NCBI GenBank assembly: GCA_029259815.1
Contig: JAJDEJ010000326.1
Location: forward strand, 1 to 45,580
Reading direction: 5' to 3'
Length of the DNA: 45,580 bases
From: Planctomycetaceae bacterium
GTDB taxonomy: Bacteria; Planctomycetota; Planctomycetia; Planctomycetales; Planctomycetaceae
The notes beneath the pieces are model-generated. The model saw only the letters and a list, made by a program, of their open reading frames with translations. It was not told the origin of the DNA and made no database searches. Positions 1 through 7,385 of the stretch are shown here, in pieces; within the stretch, counting starts at the first letter, position 1; every line of letters starts with the position of its first letter. The translations under genes and the position numbers were made by a program.

Positions 1-195
1 TCGACGTATGAGGAAACAACCTTGAAGGAAGAGAGTGATGCGATTGGGCGGGTATCGAAATGGATCAAAGAGATGCCGAGCGTTCTTGTCTGTATGGAGG
101 CAGACCCGAGATCATGCCATCGCAGTCGTCTTGCCGTTCATGTGTCACAGCAAACGGGTCTTACAATTGAAGATCTTGGAGGGTGCTGCCAATGA
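1..195 (+). CDS. DUF488 family protein, C-terminal fragment
   Basis: The first reading frame is open from the window edge to a TGA at 193-195, giving the last 64 residues of a protein that starts upstream. The segment VLVCMEADPRSCHRSRLA matches the DUF488 hallmark (a Cys-x-Glu stretch followed by a Cys-His-Arg triad) near the C-terminus of that family. DUF488 proteins are small, of uncertain biochemical role, and often sit in accessory regions. The stop codon overlaps the ATG of the next gene (ATGA), so the two are probably translationally coupled. Start and N-terminal half lie outside the window. Confidence 0.8.
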   Translation, partial: STYEETTLKEESDAIGRVSKWIKEMPSVLVCMEADPRSCHRSRLAVHVSQQTGLTIEDLGGCCQ

Positions 196-1001
196 GAGAA
201 GAGTTCGAACGTACACGTGTGTTGATCACTGTGATGACTTATCCCCATCCGTCTGAGAAGTACGACGAACTCATCTGTACTGCTGGAATAACCCCGACTG
301 GGGAATGGGTGCGACTCTACCCCGTCGACTATCGGTATCGGCCACGTGATCAGAAATTCCGCAAATACCAGTGGATTGACATCGACTTGGGACCGCACGG
401 ACACAAGGGTGACGGTCGAAAGGAGAGCCGAGAACCAGATCTGTCCTCAATTCAACTCGTGGGTGAGGCGCTTCCTACAACGAAGAAATGGAGGCAAAGA
501 CGAGATATCATCGATCCACTCCCACATCATACGGTGAAGGAACTTCAAGAGCTCTACGATCGTGATCGAGTCTCATTGGGGATCGTCGAGCCAACGAGAG
601 TGCTCGACCTGGAAGTCACGAAGGCAGATGAAACATGGAAGCCGAAATGGCAGTCGATCTACGAACAGATGCGGTTGTTCGGGGAGCCTCCAAAACCGCT
701 TCGCAAGATCCCGTTCGAATTTCGATACGTCTTTGAGTGTCATGATAGTGACAAGCCTCACCGAGCACTGATCACCGACTGGGAACTCGGTGTCCTCTAT
801 CTCAAGGAGGAATCGAGACTCGGCTCACCCGAGGCCGCTGTCGAAAGCGTGAAAAAGAAGTTCTTCACAGAGATTTGTGCTCCAGATCGAGACACGCGAT
901 TCTTCATGGGGACGGTGTACCCACACAACACATGGATCGTGATTGGAACATTCTGGCCACCGCACAAATACGAGACACAGCTTTCACTCTTGGACCAATA
1001 G
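192..1001 (+). CDS. Hypothetical protein coupled to a DUF488 gene
   Basis: A 269-residue soluble protein that I do not recognise as a named family. I place the start at the ATG at 192, not the in-frame GTG at 183, because GGAGGG at 178-183 gives an 8-nt spacing and the ATG overlaps the stop of the DUF488 gene. The N-terminal half has a beta-rich segment (RVLITVMTYPHPSEKYDEL, then LYPVDYRYRP); the middle is basic and rich in charged residues; the C-terminus carries TRFFMGTVYPHNTWIVIGTF. No signal peptide or membrane segment is visible. The overlap suggests it works with the DUF488 protein. Function unknown. Confidence 0.8.
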   Translation: MREEFERTRVLITVMTYPHPSEKYDELICTAGITPTGEWVRLYPVDYRYRPRDQKFRKYQWIDIDLGPHGHKGDGRKESREPDLSSIQLVGEALPTTKKWRQRRDIIDPLPHHTVKELQELYDRDRVSLGIVEPTRVLDLEVTKADETWKPKWQSIYEQMRLFGEPPKPLRKIPFEFRYVFECHDSDKPHRALITDWELGVLYLKEESRLGSPEAAVESVKKKFFTEICAPDRDTRFFMGTVYPHNTWIVIGTFWPPHKYETQLSLLDQ

Positions 1002-1084
1002 GACAACACCCCCTCTTCCTTACCTTCCTTCCCTTCTGTCCAAAACCAAACCATCTCACCCTCCCCAACCGCAAAAGGCCCACG

Positions 1085-1492
1085 ATGCATCCTCACTACG
1101 AACGGGCGCATGAGTTGAGCAGTGTTGTCATCGGGGCGGCGATTGAGGTGCATCGGGCGTAGGGGCCGGGGTTGTTGGAGTCGATTGATGAGAAGTGTCT
1201 GATGCACGAGCTGGGGCTGCGGCGGTTGGCGTGTTTGAAACAGCAGGCGGTCACGGTGCGGTACAAGGATATTTCGTTCAACGAGGAACTGCGATGCGAT
1301 GTGCTCGTGGAGGGGTGTCTGTTGATTGAGATCAAGTCGGTGCAGGAGGTGCATCCGATTCACAAGGCACAGTTGTTGTCGTACATGAAGCTGCTCGATG
1401 TTCCGGTGGGACTGGTGATCAACTTTCACGAGATGAAACTCGTCGACGGTGTGCACCGCATGATGCTGCCAGGGGCGAACAGAGTGGAGTGA
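1085..1492 (+). pseudogene. GxxExxY protein (PDDEXK_3-like), interrupted by an in-frame TAG
   Basis: One frame encodes a typical GxxExxY-family protein (about 130 residues, PD-(D/E)XK-like fold): HPHYERAHELSSVVIGAAIE at the N-terminus, then VHRA, a TAG at 1160-1162, then GPGLLESIDEKCLMHELGL and the core LVEGCLLIEIKSVQ. The TAG sits where the family usually has Leu (A-L-G-P-G), a one-base TTG to TAG change. The name-giving Tyr of GxxExxY is also Asp here (GLLESID), a second sign of decay. Residues after the stop could only be made by re-initiation at the TTG at 1172 or by readthrough. A sequencing error is possible but would not explain the Tyr change. Confidence 0.8.
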
Positions 1493-1642
1493 ACGGATGC
1501 AAACGAACCTCAAGACGACCCGATCCCTGAGAGTTGTAGCGGGTGAATCAATTGACATTCACAACGCGGAGAGATCACTGGTTCACTACACTGACGACAC
1601 GACTGCGGCACACGATCAGAAATTTCACCAGACTGCGAATGG

Positions 1643-2953
1643 ATGACTGCTCCCAACGAATCCGACAACACTTTCCTCGAACGGGCCTCCGGTCCGACGC
1701 AGGAGCATGCGTATGTTCGTGGTCCGCGCATCACGGGGATTGAGACGGTCATTCCGTCCGATGTGATGCCCGGGTTGTTGTGCCTGCGGATTCATACGGA
1801 TGCAGTCACGGTCGACGGTGAGCCGGTCATCGGGCATGGAGAGACGTACTACATCCCCGAGGCGGCGGCAGCCGTGCTGCATGATTGGATGGCGCAGCGA
1901 CTCCTCGGGGCGGATGCGTTGGCGGTCGAGAGTCACTGGCGGTTCCTGTACGAACGGATGGCGGCCTTCGGCGGTGTGGGTGCTGAGTTGCGGGCCCTCT
2001 CGGCGGTTGACCTTGCTCTGTGGGACATTCGTGGACAGCTCTGCTCGCAACCTGTCTGGCGATTGCTGGGCGGGCCGGTGCGAGATGCGGTCCCCGTTTA
2101 CAACAGTTGCGGCGGTCCAGCGTATGGCGGACGGCGAGGCGACCAGCCGTTACACGCCGGCTGGCCCGGTCATGGTGATCCGGGTCAACCCGGTCCGCTC
2201 GAAGACAACTGGTCCAGTCAACACAGGCCGGGCGAACTCGCCGAGGAACTTTTGGAGGCCGGGTACACCGCAATGAAGCTGTGGTCGTTCGATGCCGTCT
2301 ATCGCGAGTCGGGCGGACTCAGGCTCAGCTCCGCAGACATCGAGCGCGGCGTCGCACCCTTCCGTGCGATCCGTGAACGGGTCGGCGACCAGATGGATGT
2401 CCTGCTCGATGGGCATGGCTTCTTCGCCTGGCCAGCCGCGATGGATATCGCCCGAGCCATGCGAGAGTTCCGTCCGCTTTGGCTGGAGGACGTTCTGCGC
2501 CTGGACAACATCGACACGCTCGCTGAGTACCGACGTGCTGCTGAGGTGCCGGTCGCCGTGAGCGAGATGCTCGTCACCCGCGAGCAGTACCGGCTCGTGC
2601 TCGAGCGTCACGCGGCCGACTACGTGATGATCGACCCTACCTGGGTCGGCGGCATCAGCGAAACACGCCGCATCGCCGAGCTGGCACAGGTCTACAATAT
2701 CCCCACCCTGATGCACGACTGCACCGGCCCCTTCACCCTCCTTGCAGGCCTCAACATCGCCGCCGCCATCGCAGGAGTGACCTATCAGGAAACCGTCCGG
2801 GCCCACCTCGCCACCCTCTACCCCAAGCTCATCGACGAGACGATCACGGTGACGGATGGAACCATTCCCCTCTCCCACCGTCCAGGCCTCGGCGCCCGCT
2901 GGCTGCCGGAGTTGTTTGACGAGGACACTGCGGGATACAGAGTCACAAAGTGA
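1643..2953 (+). CDS. Mandelate racemase/muconate lactonizing (enolase superfamily) enzyme
   Basis: A 436-residue enolase-superfamily protein, probably a sugar-acid dehydratase of the D-mannonate dehydratase/RspA-like subgroup. The N-terminal capping domain (about residues 25-150) includes FGGVGAELRALSAVDLALWD; the barrel follows. Likely Mg2+ ligands are the Asp of LLDGHGFF, the Glu of PLWLEDV and the Glu of AVSEMLV; the His of TLMHDCTGPF lies where the catalytic base is expected. A Gly/Pro-rich stretch (about residues 155-195) is longer than usual in the family. No Shine-Dalgarno is evident before the ATG. Substrate cannot be assigned from sequence alone. Confidence 0.85.
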   Translation: MTAPNESDNTFLERASGPTQEHAYVRGPRITGIETVIPSDVMPGLLCLRIHTDAVTVDGEPVIGHGETYYIPEAAAAVLHDWMAQRLLGADALAVESHWRFLYERMAAFGGVGAELRALSAVDLALWDIRGQLCSQPVWRLLGGPVRDAVPVYNSCGGPAYGGRRGDQPLHAGWPGHGDPGQPGPLEDNWSSQHRPGELAEELLEAGYTAMKLWSFDAVYRESGGLRLSSADIERGVAPFRAIRERVGDQMDVLLDGHGFFAWPAAMDIARAMREFRPLWLEDVLRLDNIDTLAEYRRAAEVPVAVSEMLVTREQYRLVLERHAADYVMIDPTWVGGISETRRIAELAQVYNIPTLMHDCTGPFTLLAGLNIAAAIAGVTYQETVRAHLATLYPKLIDETITVTDGTIPLSHRPGLGARWLPELFDEDTAGYRVTK

Positions 2954-2994
2954 TCGGCGCGTTGTGAGAGGCCAAGTCATTTGGCTTCGTCTGA

Positions 2995-4899
2995 TCACAT
3001 CCCCACGGTCGTCGGCTCGCTGGTTTGCATGGCGATCATCGCGGCGTACTTGCCGTCGGTGGTGAGGAGTTCTTCGTGGGTGCCCGTTTCGGTGATGCGG
3101 CCGCCTTCCAGGACGACGATGCGGTCGGCGTGGGTGATGGTGCTGAGGCGGTGGGCGATCACGAAACTGGTGCGGTTTTGCATCAGGGTGTGCAGGCTGG
3201 ATTGGATCAGGCGTTCGCTTTCGGTGTCGAGGTTGCTGGTCGCTTCGTCGAGGATGAGGATGCGGGGGTCGGCCAGCACGGCTCGGGCGATGGCGATGCG
3301 TTGACGCTGTCCGCCACTGAGCTTGACGCCTCGCTCGCCGATGATTGAGTCGAAGCCGTGCGGTAGTTCGTCGATGAACTCGGTCGCGTTGGCAACGTCA
3401 GCCGCTCTGCGAATCTCCTCTGGCGTGGCGTGACGTCGACCGTAGCCGATGTTGGCGGAGAGTGTGCCGTCGAACAGGAACACGTCCTGCTCGACGATGC
3501 CGATCAGGCTGCGGTAGGTCTCGACGTCGAACTCGCGGAGGTCGCGGCCGTCGAGCAGGATGTGGCCGGAGGTTGGGTCGTAGAAGCGTGCGACGAGATT
3601 GCAGACTGTCGTCTTGCCGGCACCGCTGGGACCGACGAAGGCAATCGTTTCCCCCGGCGCGACGTCCAGCGAAAAATCTTCAATGGCGAAGGTGTCGGCT
3701 CCCGGATAGCTGAAGCCGACGTTCTCGAATGTCACTCGCCCGTCGACATCAGTTTCGCTTAGTCGGATCGAGTTCTCGTCCGGCTCCATCTCACGGGTCT
3801 CGTCGAGCAGGTCGAGGACACGGTCGAGGCCGGAGAGGCTGCTTTGGAAGGCGGTCGCACTTTGGGCCAGTGTGGCGATGGGGCCGAGCAGCATCACGAG
3901 ATAGACGAGAAACATCATCAAGTCGCCCAGCGTGAGGTCGCCCTGCAACACTCGCCAGCCGCCGTAGAGCATGAGGATGGCCGACGCGAGCGGGATGAGC
4001 GTCTCCCACACGATCTCGACAATGCGGGCCCACCACCACGCGTAGAGTTGCTGTCGGCCCATGAGATGGTTGCCGCGCATGAGGCGGTCGGTTTCCGATC
4101 GCTGTCGGCTGAAGGCCCGCACGACACGCATGCCACCGAACGATTCGGTGGCGAGAGAGTCGACCTCTTCACGCTGGGCACGGATGCGTTTGTGCTGCGG
4201 ACGGATGCGGCTGATCCAGGTGCGATGTGTCACGAAGACCAGCGGCACGAGAATGATTGCACCGAGCAATAATCGCCAGTCGACCCACGCGAGTACACAC
4301 AGACTGCCGAGCAGTTGGATGGCCGCACGCCAGGGGTTGTAGAGCATGCCGAACACGAGGTCACCAACCGCGTCGACGTCTTGCCGCAGAATGCTCGTCG
4401 CACCCCCCGCCTTGAGTTCCTGCACCCGATGCAGCGGCAGACGCAGAGCATGATCGAGCACTTGTCGGCGAACGGTCATCTGCACCAGTTTGGTCACGCG
4501 CGTGGCATGCCAGCGTCCCCAGATGTGCAGCACCAGTTTGACGAACGAGATGGTCAGTACGCCGACAGAGATCGTGAGGAGCAGAGGCCACGGTTCGCGC
4601 GGCACCCATTCGGGTGTGCCCGCCGGGAGCGGAGTGTCGCCGAGGACCGAGTCGACGACGAACTTAGTCGCCACCGGCGGAATGAGGGCCAGCAACGTGG
4701 CGATCGTGAGTGTGCCGAGTGCGAAGGCAACCGACAGTCGCTGTCCTTCGAGCATGTCGAGGAAGCTGCGGATGAGCCATCGCGCCGATCGCTCTCTCCG
4801 CTTGGGGTGACGTCCGCCAGTGACATCCTCGCGCGGCTTGTGAAGCGTGGTTCGGTATTCGTTGAATTGCTGACGACTGGCAAGGGGGCGATCAGGCAT
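2995..4899 (-). CDS. ABC transporter, fused permease and ATP-binding protein
   Basis: About 634 residues with the exporter half-transporter layout: an N-terminal membrane domain with several hydrophobic helices (starting around [19 protein letters not shown]), then a nucleotide-binding domain. The Walker [10 protein letters not shown], signature [14 protein letters not shown], Walker [13 protein letters not shown] and H-loop VIAHRLSTI are all intact, so it should be active, probably as a homodimer exporting lipid, peptide or drug. I use the ATG at 4899; in-frame ATG at 4938 and TTG at 4965 would add 13 or 22 residues and none has a convincing ribosome site. It converges on the dehydratase gene, and is divergent from lipB. 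Substrate unknown. Confidence 0.9.
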   Translation of the reverse strand: MPDRPLASRQQFNEYRTTLHKPREDVTGGRHPKRRERSARWLIRSFLDMLEGQRLSVAFALGTLTIATLLALIPPVATKFVVDSVLGDTPLPAGTPEWVPREPWPLLLTISVGVLTISFVKLVLHIWGRWHATRVTKLVQMTVRRQVLDHALRLPLHRVQELKAGGATSILRQDVDAVGDLVFGMLYNPWRAAIQLLGSLCVLAWVDWRLLLGAIILVPLVFVTHRTWISRIRPQHKRIRAQREEVDSLATESFGGMRVVRAFSRQRSETDRLMRGNHLMGRQQLYAWWWARIVEIVWETLIPLASAILMLYGGWRVLQGDLTLGDLMMFLVYLVMLLGPIATLAQSATAFQSSLSGLDRVLDLLDETREMEPDENSIRLSETDVDGRVTFENVGFSYPGADTFAIEDFSLDVAPGETIAFVGPSGAGKTTVCNLVARFYDPTSGHILLDGRDLREFDVETYRSLIGIVEQDVFLFDGTLSANIGYGRRHATPEEIRRAADVANATEFIDELPHGFDSIIGERGVKLSGGQRQRIAIARAVLADPRILILDEATSNLDTESERLIQSSLHTLMQNRTSFVIAHRLSTITHADRIVVLEGGRITETGTHEELLTTDGKYAAMIAMQTSEPTTVGM

Positions 4900-4992
4900 G
4901 AGGACTTTGGGCACGGATGTCAAAACAAATGGCAGCATAGAAGGGTAGACCGCCACTCCTGACAAGTGAAGAGGAGGATTCGCGGGAAATGG

Positions 4993-5003
4993 TGCCTGAC
5001 CCC
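4993..5003 (+). repeat. TGCCTGACCCC repeat remnant
   Basis: The 11-mer TGCCTGACCCC occurs between the ABC transporter and lipB. The same word ends the 248-bp palindromic element at 14651-14898 and recurs at 18054. It looks like a solo end of a dispersed palindromic repeat of the kind mobilised by REP-associated tyrosine transposases; that link is inference. Confidence 0.5.
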
Positions 5004-5023
5004 GAGATGCGGCAGACCCTTCG

Positions 5024-5052
5024 TTGTCGCGTCTCTAGGCGGGTTGTAGAAT
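5024..5052 (+). promoter_or_regulatory. Predicted sigma-70-type promoter for lipB-lipA
   Basis: TTGTCG at 5024-5029, a 17-nt spacer and TAGAAT at 5047-5052 fit the -35/-10 consensus well (each hexamer differs by one or two bases). It lies 37 bp upstream of the lipB ATG, giving a leader of about 30 nt. Prediction from sequence only. Confidence 0.55.
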
Positions 5053-5089
5053 TGAATGCAGTCTTACAACAGATTCATGGAATCATTCG

Positions 5090-5836
5090 ATGTCCTCCGC
5101 TTCCTTCGACTGGACACCAGCTGCGGCTCACACCGCGTCGCTAGAGGTGTATCTATTGGGAACGGTCGACTTCGACGCGGCGGTCGCTCTCCAGGAACGG
5201 CTGGTCTACGACATCAGCGGACGAGCCGACAAGCAGGGAGTGTTGCTGCTGTGCGAGCATCCGCCCATCATCAGTATGGGACGTGAGGCAAGCCGTTCGC
5301 ATGTGCTGGCAGACCCACATGATCTCGATGCGTGTGAGATGGACGTTCGCTGGGTCGCACGAGGCGGCGGTGCGTTCGTGCATGCTCCGGGGCAGCTGGC
5401 CATTTATCCAATCCTGCCACTCGATCGATTCGACTGCGGATTGATGTCCTTCCGAGAGAGACTGGAAGTCGCGATGACGGAGACCTGCCGTGACGTGATG
5501 ATGACTGTCAAACGCACGAGCGACTCGCCTGGCGTGTGGTGTCGCGGCGGACAATTGGCGTCCTTCGGTGCTGCGGTCAAGAGTTGGGTCAGCTATCACG
5601 GCGCGTTCCTGAACGTGTCGCCCGATCATAGTTTTCTGTCGATGGTCGAGTCCTCGCCGGTTGGGGAACGACTGACTTCACTCGAAGCACAACTCAAACG
5701 CCCCGTCCCCATGCACCGCGTTCGTGAAGCCGTTATTCAGAACGTTGCGAGCGCGTTCGACTACGATCGTTTCCACATCTACACGGGTCATCCGCTGCTC
5801 AAGCGTACGACACGAAAGGTTTGCCAACATGCTTGA
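5090..5836 (+). CDS. LipB-like octanoyltransferase-family protein lacking the catalytic Cys and Lys
   Basis: A 248-residue protein with the BPL/LPL fold of octanoyl-[ACP]:protein octanoyltransferase (LipB), which attaches octanoate to lipoyl domains. Family landmarks include RGGGAFVHAPGQLAIYP and WVSYHGAFLNV. By eye alignment with E. coli LipB, the Lys of the Cys-Lys dyad (KKICSLG) is Gln (GGQLASFG), and the NPCG catalytic Cys is replaced in MVESSPVGERL, with no Cys nearby. The canonical thioester mechanism is therefore unlikely; it may bind lipoyl/octanoyl groups, use another chemistry, or act with a partner. Its 3' end overlaps lipA by 8 nt, so both are probably co-translated. Confidence 0.8.
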   Translation: MSSASFDWTPAAAHTASLEVYLLGTVDFDAAVALQERLVYDISGRADKQGVLLLCEHPPIISMGREASRSHVLADPHDLDACEMDVRWVARGGGAFVHAPGQLAIYPILPLDRFDCGLMSFRERLEVAMTETCRDVMMTVKRTSDSPGVWCRGGQLASFGAAVKSWVSYHGAFLNVSPDHSFLSMVESSPVGERLTSLEAQLKRPVPMHRVREAVIQNVASAFDYDRFHIYTGHPLLKRTTRKVCQHA

Positions 5837-6803
5837 GTTGCCGATTGTTGAAGTTGAAGTCGGAAATCGGAATGCGGAACGCGGAAGTCTTGACGACCGC
5901 GAATCGCATCCCCATTCCCCATTCCCCATTCCCCATTCGACGGCACGCCGTCGCCTCCCCAAATGGCTCAAACGCCCACTGCCGTCCGCCGGCATGGCGT
6001 ACACAAACAGCGTCATCGAAGACCTCAAACTTGAGACAGTTTGTGAGAGTGCGAAGTGTCCGAATCGCACCGAGTGCTGGTCGCACAAGACGGCAACGTT
6101 CATGATCCTGGGAAACGTCTGCACACGTCCGTGTGGATTCTGCTCGGTCCCCAAGGGCAAGACAGAGACGATCGAACTCGACGAGCCAGAGCGGGTCGCT
6201 GAGGCTGCCAAACGTCTCGGCCTCGAACACGTGGTGATCACGTGTGTGACCCGCGACGACTTGCCGGATGGTGGTGCGGAGCACTTCTATCAGTGTGTCC
6301 TGGAGGTCCGCAGGCAGACAGGAGCCGCTGTTGAGGTGTTGACGTCCGATTTCATGGGGAACCGGGTCGCCATCTCCCGTGTGGTCGAGGCAGCGCCGGA
6401 CGTGTTCAATCACAACACGGAAACCGTCCCCCGACTGTACGACCGAGTCCGTCGCAATGCGACGTATCAGCGAACACTCGATCTACTCAAACAGGTGAAG
6501 GACGAAGCTCCTCGCATGGTCACCAAGAGCGGCCTCATGCTGGGTCTAGGCGAGACGGCTGACGAAGTGCTCGACGTGGCTGCCGACCTGCGAGGCGTGG
6601 GTGTCGACATGCTGACCATTGGTCAGTACTTGCAACCGGGACCGGGACAACTGCCCGTCGAGCGTTACTGGACACCGGAAGAATTCGACGACATCGGCGA
6701 GCAATGCCGGCGTTTGGGTTACTCCCTCGTTGCCAGCGGACCGTTTGTGCGTTCGTCCTACCACGCCGGCGAAATGGCCGACGTGTTGAACAAACCTGCC
6801 TAA
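5829..6803 (+). CDS. lipA: Lipoyl synthase
   Basis: Radical-SAM enzyme inserting two sulfurs into protein-bound octanoyl groups, the last step of lipoate synthesis. The radical-SAM cluster motif CTRPCGFC and the auxiliary cluster motif CESAKCPNRTEC are intact, as is the C-terminal VRSSYHAGE. The start is the ATG at 5829, overlapping the LipB-like gene, giving 324 residues. Residues 11-38 are an in-frame period-7 repeat insertion (CCCCATT units at 5912-5937) that encodes a His/Pro/Ser-rich stretch not expected in LipA; the conserved part starts at ARRRLPKWLKRPLP. The open frame also continues upstream of 5829, but that part is an overlap shadow of the previous gene. Confidence 0.95.
   Translation: MLELPIVEVEVGNRNAERGSLDDRESHPHSPFPIPHSTARRRLPKWLKRPLPSAGMAYTNSVIEDLKLETVCESAKCPNRTECWSHKTATFMILGNVCTRPCGFCSVPKGKTETIELDEPERVAEAAKRLGLEHVVITCVTRDDLPDGGAEHFYQCVLEVRRQTGAAVEVLTSDFMGNRVAISRVVEAAPDVFNHNTETVPRLYDRVRRNATYQRTLDLLKQVKDEAPRMVTKSGLMLGLGETADEVLDVAADLRGVGVDMLTIGQYLQPGPGQLPVERYWTPEEFDDIGEQCRRLGYSLVASGPFVRSSYHAGEMADVLNKPA
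5859..5941 (+). repeat. Period-7 repeat inside lipA, inverted arrangement
   Basis: The left arm is a set of degenerate 7-mers of the form AnnCGGA (GTCGGAAATCGGAATGCGGA onward). The right arm is four CCCCATT units ending in CGAC. The reverse complement of the right arm (GTCGAATGGGGAATGGGG) parallels the left arm, so the transcript could fold into an imperfect hairpin. It lies entirely within the 5' coding part of lipA and keeps the frame. Other period-7 arrays occur at 27145, 29706 and 30162. Confidence 0.7.
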
Positions 6804-6879
6804 TCGTCAAACACCGCGTGCGGCTTAGCGTGACCAGAAGATGCCCGTGTGAATCTACAGACGCCCCAGCGAGCCTGCC

Positions 6880-7122
6880 GTGAAAACTTCCATTGTCCTT
6901 CCGGACCTCGGTGCGGGTGACCAACAGGTCCGCCTCGCCCAATGGTTGGTTGAAACGGGCGACGGGGTGATCGAGGGTGACCGGGTCGTAGAAGTGTTGG
7001 TTGGCGGGGTGTTGTTTCACGTCGCGGCACCTACAGATGGAATCGTGACCCGTATGATCGACAACAAGGATGCCATCCTCGCACCCGCCGCGACTCTGGG
7101 TTTTGTGAAAACTCAGAGTTGA
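6880..7122 (+). CDS. Lipoyl/biotinyl-like domain protein without the modified lysine
   Basis: An 80-residue single-domain protein with the hammerhead fold signature of lipoyl domains: VLPDLGAGDQQVRLAQWLVE, then a hairpin segment and VAAPTDGIVTRMI. In a functional lipoyl domain the hairpin carries Asp-Lys-Ala; here the same position reads EVLVGGVLFHV, so the lipoylated Lys is missing. The start is GTG at 6880 with no clear ribosome site. It lies 76 bp downstream of lipA on the same strand. Placement next to a LipB-like protein that also lacks its catalytic residues suggests a non-catalytic role, such as a carrier mimic or binding partner; this is inference. Confidence 0.7.
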   Translation: MKTSIVLPDLGAGDQQVRLAQWLVETGDGVIEGDRVVEVLVGGVLFHVAAPTDGIVTRMIDNKDAILAPAATLGFVKTQS

Positions 7123-7385
7123 CGCGATCATGGCTCTCGATTTCTCAGGGAGTGATATTCGTAGGTCTGGAGTCACACGAACAACACCACACGGGGACAC
7201 GACCCAGCCTTACATACATGAAACGTGCCAATCAGATCGATGTCGACGACCGTCCGGAATGCGTTCGAAGACCTGTCGAGTGCCGATGCCAGAAAGTTGC
7301 CCGCCGCCGCGGTCATGGTTGCCTTTACAGCTTCGAGGTCCCGTCCATCTCCCGTGTAGCCCGCACAGTTGGGGGTGATCGCCTT

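Noticed and set aside
35..256. A 73-codon plus-strand open frame at the left edge
   Set aside because: It overlaps the DUF488 frame, which shows a recognisable family motif and couples to the next gene.
797..1558. A 253-codon minus-strand open frame
   Set aside because: It runs antisense over two better-supported plus-strand genes, is rich in His/Arg/Gln in a way typical of shadow frames and has no recognisable motif.
2150..2998. A 282-codon minus-strand open frame
   Set aside because: It is antisense to the enolase-superfamily gene whose active-site motifs are intact.
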